Below, piece by piece: positions 26,711 to 35,202 of a DNA stretch of 55,722 bases (position 1 is its first letter; every line of letters begins with the position of its first letter). This DNA is from Acidobacteriota bacterium (GTDB lineage: Bacteria > Acidobacteriota > Thermoanaerobaculia > Thermoanaerobaculales > Sulfomarinibacteraceae), in assembly GCA_022340665.1 (NCBI GenBank), contig JAJDNM010000125.1, positions 92,829-148,550 of the forward strand. The letters are read 5' to 3'. Under the pieces are notes generated by a model, which saw only the letters and a program-made list of their open reading frames with translations, did no database searches and was not told the origin of the DNA. Made by a program: the position numbers and the translations under genes.

Positions 26711-27867
26711 TCCGAACATCCGTTTTCTTCGCCCTGTTGCCGTTGATCTTTGTCTTCGTGACCGGGTTCACCTCCGAAGTGCAAGGCCCCACCCGCGCCG
26801 AGGTCGAGGCGATGATGGGAATGCGCTCCGACGGAGACCGGGTTCGCGGGCAGATGGACACCGTTGGATTCGTGGTTGACGAGCGCGCAGCGGAAGAGGT
26901 CGTTTCAACCGCAATCGCGCTCGAGGAAAAAAGCCTCGCGGTGCAGGATCAACGCCTCGGAGGCACCGGTGGCGGGCGTTTCATCGGTGGCGTCTGCCCG
27001 CACGACGACCACCTCTACGCGAGCCGCGTCTACGTCCACCTCACCGAACGCATCGACGCGCCAGTCGTTCTGCTGATCGGCGTGTTTCACAGGGCAAAGG
27101 CATGGGATCTTCGTAATCGCATCGTTTTCGACCGATTCGAAGCGTGGCACGGTCCCTGGGGCGACATCGAGGTCGATCCACTGCGCGCCAATCTGATCGA
27201 CGCTCTCCCGGCCCAGAGTTTCGTCGTCGACAATGCCATGCATTGTCGCGAACACTCCCTGGAGGCGATCATTCCTTTTCTCCAGAAAAATCATCCGACG
27301 AGAACCATCGTGCCGATCCTGGTGCCGCACATGGGATGGAACCGCATGGGAGAATTGTCGGACCAGCTGGCCGGCGCACTCGCGGACATCATGAACGCCA
27401 GAAAGTGGCGACTTGGGAAAGATGTCGCGGTGGTCGTTTCGAGTGACGCCGTGCATTACGGACCAGACTTCGATCACGCACCGTTCGGGACCGACGCCCG
27501 GGCCTACGAGCAGGCCGTCGCGCGTGATCTTCGGCTTGCCGGCGAGTATCTCACCGGCCCTCTCGACTCACGGAAGCTCCACGGTTTCTTCGACACTCTC
27601 GTGGACTCCGCCGACCTCGAGTACCGCCTGCCGTGGTGCGGCCGATTCTCGATTCCCTTCGGGCTCGAGCTCTTGCGCAAGGTTTCGCTGGCTGTAGAAG
27701 GCTCGGTTCCGCAGGGCGAATTGCTGAGGTACGGGACCAGCATCTCCGAACCCGAGCTCCCGGTTTCAGAGGCGGTGCGTGCTACTGGCCTCGGCTACAC
27801 TGCGCCCTCGAATCTCCACCATTGGGTCGGCTACGCCGCCGTCGGATACTCCATGCCGGAGCGCTGA
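26707..27867 (+). CDS. Secreted MEMO-family (AmmeMemoRadiSam protein B) protein
   Basis: The 386-residue protein belongs to the MEMO1 family, related to metal-dependent dioxygenases. Likely metal histidines are in GGVCPHDDHLYAS, DNAMHCREHSLEAIIPFLQ and VVVSSDAVHYG. Unlike most members it begins with a hydrophobic signal-like segment (SVFFALLPLIFVFVTGF, residues 4-20) and has about 70 extra N-terminal residues, so export to the periplasm is likely. The usual partners (AMMECR1 protein and radical SAM AmmeMemoRadiSam enzyme) are not adjacent. The start is GTG within GGGAGGTGCCCAGTGA, overlapping the ispG stop by four bases. Function is unproven for the bacterial family. Confidence 0.87.
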   Translation: MIRTSVFFALLPLIFVFVTGFTSEVQGPTRAEVEAMMGMRSDGDRVRGQMDTVGFVVDERAAEEVVSTAIALEEKSLAVQDQRLGGTGGGRFIGGVCPHDDHLYASRVYVHLTERIDAPVVLLIGVFHRAKAWDLRNRIVFDRFEAWHGPWGDIEVDPLRANLIDALPAQSFVVDNAMHCREHSLEAIIPFLQKNHPTRTIVPILVPHMGWNRMGELSDQLAGALADIMNARKWRLGKDVAVVVSSDAVHYGPDFDHAPFGTDARAYEQAVARDLRLAGEYLTGPLDSRKLHGFFDTLVDSADLEYRLPWCGRFSIPFGLELLRKVSLAVEGSVPQGELLRYGTSISEPELPVSEAVRATGLGYTAPSNLHHWVGYAAVGYSMPER

Positions 27868-27887
27868 AAGGCGAACAGTTCCGGTGC

Positions 27888-30194
27888 TTAGGACCAGACC
27901 AGCCACAGATCTAGGACGGTGATATCCGCCTTCTTCGCCTTGATCGCCTTCTCCTCGATCTGTTCCGCCTTCTCTTCGGACTCTGATGCGATCCGGTCGA
28001 TCTCCTGCTGGAGCTCGCCCGCGAGCGAATCGAGCTCGTCCTGGATGCGCTCGATCTCGTGCAGGGACTCGGTGACCGCCCCCTCCGCCGTTTTACGCAT
28101 GCGACGCTTGCTGGCAGTGGATTTCATCTTCGAAGCAGCCTTCTTCGACGCCGAGCGTGCGGATCGGGATCCGAGCAGCACGTCGAACAGGCCCTCGACG
28201 ATGCCCATCTTCTCCTCCGCCTTCCTCGCATCGAGTCGGGTTTGATCCCTGTCGAGCTCGTCACGCTCCCGGTCGAGCCGCTTGCGAAGGGTTTTCATCT
28301 TTCCCTCGTAACGCGCACGAACACGATCCTGGGTTTGGTCGTCCGCCGTGTCGGCGGCCTGCAGGCATCGGGAGACGAACCCCTCTCGTGTTTCGTTTTC
28401 CTCCGCCACCATCTTGAGGTTCTCGTTGACCAGCATTATCAGCGGGCGGCGTGCGCGCCAGGCGACGAAATCTCTCTCCGCCATTTCCAGCTCACCTGAA
28501 AGCTGGCCAGGTGCTGCCGCCGGGAAACGCATTCCATCAGGAGGATCGTCCACTAGGCGCGGCGCTCCCTGCAGGAGCTCCCCATCCTCCCATTCGATAC
28601 GACCGTCGTCATCAATCGGGAATCGCCAGACCTCCTCCAGCTCGCGATACAGGTCGAGGGTGACTCTTTCGACGCTGAGTCGATCGTGCACTACCACCGC
28701 GGGCACAGCCAGCCCGGTGGCTCCGGCGGCATAGGATACTTGAACGGAAGCCGGTATTACCGGCGCTTTCGCTGCAGAATCCGGCCTCGTCTCCTCCTGC
28801 CTCACGGGCTCTGACCTGTGCTGGGCCGACTGTCTTTCGATCAACGGCCCCATTTCGGCAAGTGTGACCGGACCTCTGAGATAACTCATCGCCCATCGCG
28901 AGGAAAACGCGCGAAACGGTTGCTCGTCGCGGACATCCGTCAGCAGAAACTCGCGTTTTCCAAGCGCAGCCACGGCATCATCCGCTTCCCGGCCGTCCAG
29001 AAGATTCGACATCCCGAGGCCCTCGAGCGCGCGCTCCCGGTCCCTGTCAGTGATGAGCCGCCCAACCAGCTTGATACCGGCATTGCCGAGCGCCTTGTAG
29101 TCGAGGTCGACCGGATTTTGGGTCGCCATCCACGCACCCACTCCGTATGCGCGCCCCTGCTTGAACAGGGTCAGCAGAGGGGCCTTGGTGGGAGGATTCC
29201 TGGGATACGGGGGGATGATGCCCTGCACCTCGTCCATGTACATCAGCGCCCGCAGCCGCGAAGACGCGGGCTGCCGACGCATCCAGGCGACAAGCTCGGA
29301 GGTCAGCAGGCCGATGATGAACAGGCGCTCACGCTCGTCAAGATGTGCCACCGAGACGATGCTGGCTCGGGGATTGGCGGCGTCACCCAGGAGATGTTCC
29401 ATGTCCATCGGCATGCCCTCGGTCCAGGCCGAGAACGCCGGGCTCGCCAGCAGGGTATTGAGCCGCATGACAAGCTTCATGCGGTCGTCTCGCGGGAAGT
29501 AACTCTCCATCGGCAGGGCGCCGAGCGTGTCCATCGGGGGGTCCGCGAGGCTCGAGAGGAGGCCCGGCAAGTCGAGGGGTTCCGCCCTTCGCCAATGTTC
29601 GAGGATGACCGAGGCGGTAAGGGCATGATCTCTATCGGATAACGGGTCGCCGCCGAGCCCGACCAGCGAGAGAATGGCGGATGCGACACCGTTAACCCGA
29701 TCAGTGGCGGCATCCGGATCGCCGTCAGGGTCCCACCCTTCGGGCGCGCTGAGCGCGGGCAGAATATCGACAGGCGCCACCGAACCTGCACCCGGCGTCA
29801 ACAGCTGCCAGGCAACGCCGTCCTGCACTCGGCGCATGTCATCCGGCCCGAGCCCCGATCCTTCCAATCCTTTGCGCCAGAATTCGGCCTGCTCGGAGGC
29901 CACCTCCATGCGGTCACGGCCCACGACCGCATCGGGCGGCAACCACGGTGCAAATTCTTCACCGGACAGGGACGGGAAGTTGAGCAGGAGATCGACCATG
30001 TCCCCCTTGAGGTCAATGACCAGCAGAGGGATGCCCAGTGCGCCGAGTTCCTCGAGGGCCACGATCCCGAGACCGGTTTTCCCGGACCCGGTCATCCCCA
30101 CGCATACCGCGTGTGTAGTCAGGTGATTCATATCGAGGGTCTCGCGCTCGCCCGCGGCGATCTCTGTGCCCAGGTAAAGGTCATGTTCTGCCAT
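27888..30194 (-). CDS. HerA/FtsK-type ATPase with C-terminal coiled coil
   Basis: The 768-residue protein is a P-loop ATPase of the HerA/DUF87-DUF853 group. Walker A is GMTGSGKT (33-40) and Walker B ends in MYMDEVQG with Asp321/Glu322. The MATQNPVDLDYKALGNAGIKLVGRL segment and a following Arg-rich stretch are typical of hexameric DNA or protein pumps. From about 600 onward the protein is a long charged coiled coil (DRERDELDRDQTRLDARKAEE, then a second region near the C-terminus) with a basic Lys/Ser-rich middle that could bind DNA. No nuclease (NurA, Sir2, SIR2-like) is adjacent, so this is not an obvious defence pair. A good ribosome site (CAGGAG) supports the ATG. Confidence 0.87.
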   Translation of the reverse strand: MAEHDLYLGTEIAAGERETLDMNHLTTHAVCVGMTGSGKTGLGIVALEELGALGIPLLVIDLKGDMVDLLLNFPSLSGEEFAPWLPPDAVVGRDRMEVASEQAEFWRKGLEGSGLGPDDMRRVQDGVAWQLLTPGAGSVAPVDILPALSAPEGWDPDGDPDAATDRVNGVASAILSLVGLGGDPLSDRDHALTASVILEHWRRAEPLDLPGLLSSLADPPMDTLGALPMESYFPRDDRMKLVMRLNTLLASPAFSAWTEGMPMDMEHLLGDAANPRASIVSVAHLDERERLFIIGLLTSELVAWMRRQPASSRLRALMYMDEVQGIIPPYPRNPPTKAPLLTLFKQGRAYGVGAWMATQNPVDLDYKALGNAGIKLVGRLITDRDRERALEGLGMSNLLDGREADDAVAALGKREFLLTDVRDEQPFRAFSSRWAMSYLRGPVTLAEMGPLIERQSAQHRSEPVRQEETRPDSAAKAPVIPASVQVSYAAGATGLAVPAVVVHDRLSVERVTLDLYRELEEVWRFPIDDDGRIEWEDGELLQGAPRLVDDPPDGMRFPAAAPGQLSGELEMAERDFVAWRARRPLIMLVNENLKMVAEENETREGFVSRCLQAADTADDQTQDRVRARYEGKMKTLRKRLDRERDELDRDQTRLDARKAEEKMGIVEGLFDVLLGSRSARSASKKAASKMKSTASKRRMRKTAEGAVTESLHEIERIQDELDSLAGELQQEIDRIASESEEKAEQIEEKAIKAKKADITVLDLWLVWS

Positions 30195-30232
30195 TCGGCG
30201 CTCCTGTCGTGCGGTGCTTCTGCGTTTCGAGA

Positions 30233-30238
30233 ATTATA
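30233..30238 (-). promoter_or_regulatory. Candidate -10 box for the HerA-like gene
   Basis: TATAAT on the minus strand, 39 nt before the start codon, in an AT-richer island of the 116-bp divergent gap. No convincing -35 is seen. Confidence 0.3.
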
Positions 30239-30310
30239 ACTACTCGCAAAATCGAAATCGCGTTGCTATAGTGTCCGCCACACTACCGCGCAAGGAAAGG
30301 AGCGCCAGAC

Positions 30311-30739
30311 ATGGGACTGTTCGATATGTTCGGCAAAGGCCTCGACGAGAAGGTGGGCGACGCGCTCAAGGAGATCGAGGCAACGACCCCGGGCGTGAGC
30401 GACCTCGGCGCCGAAATACACGACGAGACCGTCACGCTCACAGGAACAGCAACCAGCCGCGAAGCCGCCGATGCCGTGATGACCAGGCTCGACGCAGAGG
30501 TCAAGACGGATAACATCGTCAACGCCATAAAGGTCGAGAAACCGGCCCCACCCGAGCCGGAACCGGCACCCGCGCCCGAGGTCCGCACATACACGGTGCA
30601 ACCGGGTGACACTCTCGGCGCGATCGCTCAGCAACACTATGGCAGGGCAAGCGACTACATGAAGATCTACGAGGCGAACCGGGACATCCTCGATAACCCG
30701 GATCTCATCAAACCCGGTCAAGAGCTGAAGATTCCGTAA
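30311..30739 (+). CDS. BON-LysM domain protein
   Basis: The 142-residue protein has a BON domain (about 12-75, with IHDETVTLTGTATSREAADAV) joined by a Pro/Glu linker to a LysM domain (91-141, TYTVQPGDTLGAIAQQHYG ... NPDLIKPGQELKIP). The same domain order occurs in the E. coli potassium-binding protein Kbp (YgaU), a cytoplasmic K+ sensor. No signal peptide is present, consistent with Kbp rather than with a cell-wall role. AAGGAAAGGAG precedes the ATG. It is divergent from the HerA-like gene and convergent with the GHMP kinase. Confidence 0.92.
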   Translation: MGLFDMFGKGLDEKVGDALKEIEATTPGVSDLGAEIHDETVTLTGTATSREAADAVMTRLDAEVKTDNIVNAIKVEKPAPPEPEPAPAPEVRTYTVQPGDTLGAIAQQHYGRASDYMKIYEANRDILDNPDLIKPGQELKIP

Positions 30740-30751
30740 TACGCGGAGTCT

Positions 30752-31747
30752 TCAGCCGGCGACAACGCGACAGCCGACCTCCTCGATATCGGCCGCAACC
30801 ACGCGCCCGGTGACGGAAGCCGCCTGCAGCGCTTGTGAAATCACCTCGCGTGATTTCCGGGGGTGCCAGACCAGCACACTGCCGCCGCCGCCGGCACCGC
30901 ATGCCTTGATCGCCGCAGCGCCCGCCGCGATCCCCGCGTCCACCACGGACTCGAGATCCGGCGGGCATACTTCAGGCGCCAGCCGCTTGCGTGCCTCCCA
31001 CTCCGCAGCGATCGCCTCACCAACCCCATGCTCGTCTCGGGCTAGCAATTCCTTCCTGCAATACCGCGCAGCATCCGCAATTGCCCCCAGGGCGTCGGTG
31101 GTGTTGCGGTCGAGATCGAGTCGTCGGCGAATGACCTGCCAGTTGACCATACCCGAGTGATGCGAAATCCCGGTGTCGAAGATGGTCAGCCGGTCTCCCA
31201 CCCAGCGAGGCTGGACGGGGAGTGGCTCGACTCGCTCGCCTCCCGGTTCATGGTGGATGGCGAGCACGCCGCCCCGTACGGACGCCCAGTGATCCTGAAG
31301 GCCGGTGGGTACTCCGAGAATTCGTGCCTCCAGATCGCGCGCGAGCATGACCAGCCGTTCGTCGGGCATGTCCTCCCCGAGTGCTGCGAGTATGCCGCGT
31401 GCGAGCGCAACCGCATAAGCGGAGGAACCACCGAGGCCGGAGCCCAGCGATGCCTGCGAATGAACACGCACGCGAACCCCGCCGGCCGGTCGAATGGCGA
31501 GTGCAACCGCGGCTGACAGATCCGTTGCCTCGGCCGACCGGTCAAGACGGTTCCAGTCCGCATCGCCCAACGCGTGCCAGACCTCTCCTTCGGGCGCTTC
31601 GAGATCGACATCCATCCGAACCATCACCGGGATCGCTGCGTTGACCGTCACCGATCCCGGGTGCAGCATCCCCAACGGCCAGATATCGAGCGTCCCGCCC
31701 GCCAGGTCCGCACGGCAGGGAGATTCGACCCGCATGGTGGCGTTCAA
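30752..31747 (-). CDS. GHMP family small-molecule kinase
   Basis: The protein (331 residues from TTG at 31747, or 327 from ATG at 31735) is a GHMP kinase. The first motif is RVESPCRADLAGGTLDIWPL, the ATP loop is SLGSGLGGSSAYAVAL (about 97-112) and the C-terminal motif is KACGAGGGGSVLVW. The family phosphorylates sugars or isoprenoid intermediates; the SPCRADLAGG start resembles the heptose/fucose kinase branch more than mevalonate kinase, and since the window has a MEP-pathway gene a sugar substrate is likelier. The TTG start would overlap the M23 stop (TTGA); both genes share a transcript. Confidence 0.88.
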   Translation of the reverse strand: MNATMRVESPCRADLAGGTLDIWPLGMLHPGSVTVNAAIPVMVRMDVDLEAPEGEVWHALGDADWNRLDRSAEATDLSAAVALAIRPAGGVRVRVHSQASLGSGLGGSSAYAVALARGILAALGEDMPDERLVMLARDLEARILGVPTGLQDHWASVRGGVLAIHHEPGGERVEPLPVQPRWVGDRLTIFDTGISHHSGMVNWQVIRRRLDLDRNTTDALGAIADAARYCRKELLARDEHGVGEAIAAEWEARKRLAPEVCPPDLESVVDAGIAAGAAAIKACGAGGGGSVLVWHPRKSREVISQALQAASVTGRVVAADIEEVGCRVVAG

Positions 31748-33000
31748 CAGCGCGCTCCGACTGGAGGAGGTTCATTCTCGATGAGCGAAAGAACGGCCAA
31801 CGCGTGCGACAGGAAGCGCTGTAACCGTTCTTCCGAGAGTGGTTTCACGGGTGGTGACGATATCCTCAGCGGATTGATCCACTTGCCGTTCAGGGTCACG
31901 CGGTAGTCGAGGTGGGGGCCGGTGGAAAGTCCGGTCGAGCCGACGTATCCGATGACCTGACCCTGGCTCACGCGAGCCCCTCGTCGAATTCCTTTGCCGT
32001 ATCGGCTGAGATGCAGGTAGTTGGTCTGGTACCCGTTGGTATGCCGGACCGTCACCATGTTTCCGCCGCCACCTTTACGTCCGGCGAAAGTGACGGTCCC
32101 GTCGGCTGTGACCAGAACGGGGGTTCCAACTGGTGCGCCATAGTCAACTCCGTAGTGCGGCATGCGTCGCCGCAATACCGGGTGGAACCGACTCATGCTG
32201 AAGCGGGACGTAACTCTGCTGAACTTGAGCGGCGATCGCAGGAACTGTTTGCGAAGCGGCCGGCCCTCTAGATCGTAGTAACCAAGACGCCCTTCATCGT
32301 CGGGGTATGCGACCGCATTGAGGGTTCGATCACCGTTGACGAAACGCGCCGCGTACAGCGTTCCCCAACCGTAGAAATCGCCTTCGATCATCTGCCGTTC
32401 GGCCACCACGACGAATGTATCGCCCTTGCGCAGGTCACGCAGGAAATCAACGTCCCACTGATAGACCTCAGCCATGCGCACCGCCAGCTCCGGTCCACCT
32501 CCCGCTTGTTCCACCGCACCGAAGAGAGACGATTCGATGACTCCCTCGAGCCGCACGACGTCACTTTCGATCGGTCGCTCGATACGCGAAACGACGATGC
32601 CATCCGGGCCCGCCGCGAAGTGCAACTCGTTTCGCCGGTCGATCATGATTTCGAGTCGCTCGAGCGTACCCGACGGTGAGCAGATACCGCGAAACTCGGT
32701 GCCCGGAAACAGCCGCCTGGGATCCATCTCGGACACCACCGCATCGCGCCACTGCGTCCAGTCCTCCCCCGCCAACCGTTGGCACACGCTTTCAATTGTG
32801 TCTCCCGAAACAACGACGGTGCGGACCGGTGGATGAAAGGCGGTGAGCCGAGCCACATCAACCGGCTCGATGGTTGCAGCGGTGGAGTTTTCGCCGCCGC
32901 AGCTCGCGGCTGACAAGATTACGCCCGCAGACAGCGCGAAGGTGAGCACTGTGATCAGTGCGGAATACCGATGCACGATTGAATTCAAGGACTTTTCCAC
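31744..33000 (-). CDS. M23 family peptidase lipoprotein
   Basis: The 418-residue protein has a signal sequence ending in a lipobox (LSAASCGG, Cys at 34), a LysM-like region (about 58-105, VVVSGDTIESVCQRLAGEDW), a middle OapA-like part, and an M23 endopeptidase domain (about 280-385). Zinc motif 1 is HYGVDYGAP. The usual HxH reads GPHLDYRV, with Asp in place of the second His. M23 enzymes cut peptidoglycan cross-bridges or regulate amidases. It overlaps the thioredoxin-like gene by 16 nt and the GHMP kinase start by up to 4 nt. The gene lies in a three-gene minus-strand unit. Confidence 0.92.
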   Translation of the reverse strand: MEKSLNSIVHRYSALITVLTFALSAGVILSAASCGGENSTAATIEPVDVARLTAFHPPVRTVVVSGDTIESVCQRLAGEDWTQWRDAVVSEMDPRRLFPGTEFRGICSPSGTLERLEIMIDRRNELHFAAGPDGIVVSRIERPIESDVVRLEGVIESSLFGAVEQAGGGPELAVRMAEVYQWDVDFLRDLRKGDTFVVVAERQMIEGDFYGWGTLYAARFVNGDRTLNAVAYPDDEGRLGYYDLEGRPLRKQFLRSPLKFSRVTSRFSMSRFHPVLRRRMPHYGVDYGAPVGTPVLVTADGTVTFAGRKGGGGNMVTVRHTNGYQTNYLHLSRYGKGIRRGARVSQGQVIGYVGSTGLSTGPHLDYRVTLNGKWINPLRISSPPVKPLSEERLQRFLSHALAVLSLIENEPPPVGARC

Positions 33001-33434
33001 CGATCAACCTCGTCGGGTACGGCCGCCAGCCTGCCCAGCGATTCGCCGTTCGCAGCTACGATGAGCAGGGAAGGCACATCGATCACCCGGTACCGCTTCA
33101 GGAGAGCGCCATGTCGGTCGTGAAGCCATGCGATTTCGCGATCGCTCAGCGCCCTCCTGCCTTCCTCGAGCGTCTCTTGTACGTCCAGCAGCACCAGATT
33201 CAGACCCTTTTCCTCACAGGCCGCCTTCAGCGCAGGGTAGCGATCGATGGTCGTTATGGCGTCGGGTGCCCACGAGGCCCAAACCAGGACGGCAACGGGT
33301 CCGCGTTTGCTCACCCAATCCGACCACTCGACCGGCGCACCGGAAACTCCGTCGACCAGGCGAGGATTGGCTGCGGACAGGACCACCGACGATGTCAGCA
33401 GGACGAGGAACGCCCTCAGGCGTCGCCTTCTCAT
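32985..33434 (-). CDS. Thioredoxin-fold protein lacking CXXC, exported
   Basis: The 149-residue protein has a signal-like N-terminus (RRRRLRAFLVLLTSSVVLSAA) and a TlpA/thioredoxin-like body: GPVAVLVWASWAPDAITTID, then LVLLDVQETLEEG, then RVIDVPSLLIVAANGESLG with the cis-Pro motif DVPS. Where redox-active relatives have WCxxC, this has WAPDA, so both cysteines are missing and it cannot be a disulfide exchanger. It may bind or scaffold. The ATG at 33434 is the first codon giving a signal peptide; the upstream extension is atypical. Its end overlaps the M23 gene start. Confidence 0.8.
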   Translation of the reverse strand: MRRRRLRAFLVLLTSSVVLSAANPRLVDGVSGAPVEWSDWVSKRGPVAVLVWASWAPDAITTIDRYPALKAACEEKGLNLVLLDVQETLEEGRRALSDREIAWLHDRHGALLKRYRVIDVPSLLIVAANGESLGRLAAVPDEVDRWKSP

Positions 33435-33522
33435 GCGAGCAGTATATCTCGCCTCTCCCGTAGTCACCCGGATTGATTGCCGTGATGCGGCAAGAACGGG
33501 TACACTCTGCCCGGGAGGCCCG

Positions 33523-35130
33523 ATGGACCAGACTTCCTCGCAAATCGCTGCCGACTTTGACACCGACTTCGCAGTCGTGGGCTCGGGCTTCGGCGGCTCA
33601 GTTGCAGCTCACCGCCTGACCGAGAAGGGCTACAGCGTGACGGTCTTCGAGAAGGGCAGACGGTGGCGCCCCGAGGAGTTTCCGAACACCAACTGGAATA
33701 TCCGCAAGTCCTTTTGGTTGCCGAAGATCGGCTGCCGAGGCATATTCGGGCTGAGGCTCCTCCGGGAGGCGCTCGTTCTTCACGGCGTCGGCGTCGGAGG
33801 CGGCAGCCTGGTGTATGCGAATACCCTCTTCGACGCTCCGGACACGGTCTGGGATGATCCTCAGTGGAAGGGACTGGAAGACTGGCGCGCAATCATGCCG
33901 GAGCATTACGACACGGCGCGAAGGATGCTCGGTGTCACCGAAAACCCAAAGCTCGGGCCGGCCGACAAAGCGCTTCGTCGTGCCGCAGCGCGGCGGGGAC
34001 GGGCGCACACCTTTCAAAATACACCGGTCGGCGTTTTCTTCGGAGAGCCGGAGGTCACTGTTCCCGATCCGTATTTTGACGGCGCTGGCCCCGACCGCAC
34101 CGGCTGCACCTTTTGCGGAGGGTGCATGGTCGGTTGTCGCCCGGGAGCCAAGAACACACTGGACAAGAATTATCTGTACCTTGCAGAGAAAAACGGCGCC
34201 AGGGTCGTCGCCGATACGAGAGTGGACCTTGTCGAAGCCCTGACGACCGGAGGGTACCGGCTGCGCTGGACCCGTCAAAACGGCCTCTTCTCCACTGAGC
34301 GCGGAGCGCTGACCGCCCGCAGGGTAGTTTTCTCCGGCGGAGTGTTGGGAACCGTCCGCCTGCTCATGGAATGCAAGGAGAGAGGGGCTCTTCCGCATAT
34401 CTCAGACGAGCTCGGCAACATCGTGCGCACCAACTCGGAAGCCCTCCTCGGCATGACCTCACGTAGCCGGAAGGACCTTTCCGAGGGCATCGCCATCGCT
34501 GCCAAGGTCGAGATCGACGATCAGACGCATTTCGAATGCGTACGATTCTCCAAGGGTTCCGATGTCATGCTCCTTCTGGGAACACCCCTCACCGACGGCG
34601 GCCCGGGCATGCCCCGCCAGCTCAAATGGCTCGGCAATATCTTCCGGCACCCGATTGATTTTCTCCGTATTCTCAAGCCGTGGGGCAAGGCGGAGACCGG
34701 CACCGTTCTGATGGCCATGCAGACCGCCGACAATCACACGCGGCTGGTCCGCAAGCGGCAGATCCTGTGGCCATTCAGCCGAACCCTCACCACCCAGCCA
34801 GACACCAGCCAACCCGGTATTCCTTCGTACATACCGGTGGCCAACGAGATAGCCCGTGAGGTGGCCAAAGACCTCGATGCGATTCCCCAATCGACCTATA
34901 ACGAGGTTCTCCTGGATACCTCATCGACCGCCCACATTCTCGGAGGCTGCGGAATAGGTAGCGGCCCGGAGAACGGAGTCATCGACTCCTCGGGACGCGT
35001 TTTCGGCCATGCAGGCCTGTACGTCATGGATGGATCCATGATCGGCGCCAATCTCGGTGTCAACCCGTCACTGACCATCACCGCGCTCGCGGAGCACGTG
35101 TGTTCGAGGATACCCGCGAAAGGCGTTTGA
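33523..35130 (+). CDS. GMC family FAD oxidoreductase (cholesterol-oxidase-like branch)
   Basis: The 535-residue flavoprotein starts with DFAVVGSGFGGSVAAHRL, the dinucleotide-binding GxGxxG (about 17-22), followed by VTVFEKG. A Cys-rich stretch, GCTFCGGCMVGCRPGAKNTLDKNYLYLAE, and GGVLGTVRLLM place it in the bacterial branch that includes cholesterol oxidase ChoD-like proteins. The C-terminus has STAHILGGCGIG (active-site His region) and GLYVMDGSMIGANLGVNPSLTI. It probably oxidises an alcohol of a sterol-like, terpenoid or long-chain substrate; I cannot say which. ATG at 33523 follows GGGAGG. It is divergent from the thioredoxin-fold gene. Confidence 0.9.
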   Translation: MDQTSSQIAADFDTDFAVVGSGFGGSVAAHRLTEKGYSVTVFEKGRRWRPEEFPNTNWNIRKSFWLPKIGCRGIFGLRLLREALVLHGVGVGGGSLVYANTLFDAPDTVWDDPQWKGLEDWRAIMPEHYDTARRMLGVTENPKLGPADKALRRAAARRGRAHTFQNTPVGVFFGEPEVTVPDPYFDGAGPDRTGCTFCGGCMVGCRPGAKNTLDKNYLYLAEKNGARVVADTRVDLVEALTTGGYRLRWTRQNGLFSTERGALTARRVVFSGGVLGTVRLLMECKERGALPHISDELGNIVRTNSEALLGMTSRSRKDLSEGIAIAAKVEIDDQTHFECVRFSKGSDVMLLLGTPLTDGGPGMPRQLKWLGNIFRHPIDFLRILKPWGKAETGTVLMAMQTADNHTRLVRKRQILWPFSRTLTTQPDTSQPGIPSYIPVANEIAREVAKDLDAIPQSTYNEVLLDTSSTAHILGGCGIGSGPENGVIDSSGRVFGHAGLYVMDGSMIGANLGVNPSLTITALAEHVCSRIPAKGV

Positions 35131-35140
35131 ACGTAAAACG

Positions 35141-35193
35141 TTCAACGTTCTAAGGTGTTGACGATTCAACGTTCGAACGGTGGTGGTATACCA
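35141..35193. promoter_or_regulatory. Repeated and palindromic elements upstream of the PEMT-like gene
   Basis: TTCAACGTTC occurs twice (35141-35150 and 35165-35174), 24 bp apart, close to 2.3 helical turns. GTTCGAAC (35171-35178) and TGGTATACCA (35184-35193) are perfect palindromes. They lie in the 72-bp gap before the methyltransferase start, so an operator is likely. No obvious regulator gene is adjacent. Confidence 0.45.
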
Positions 35194-35202
35194 TCCACCC
35201 TC

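Noticed and set aside
27888-30739. HerA-based defence island
   Set aside because: The ATPase has no nuclease, Sir2 or other effector next to it and no mobile-element signs nearby.
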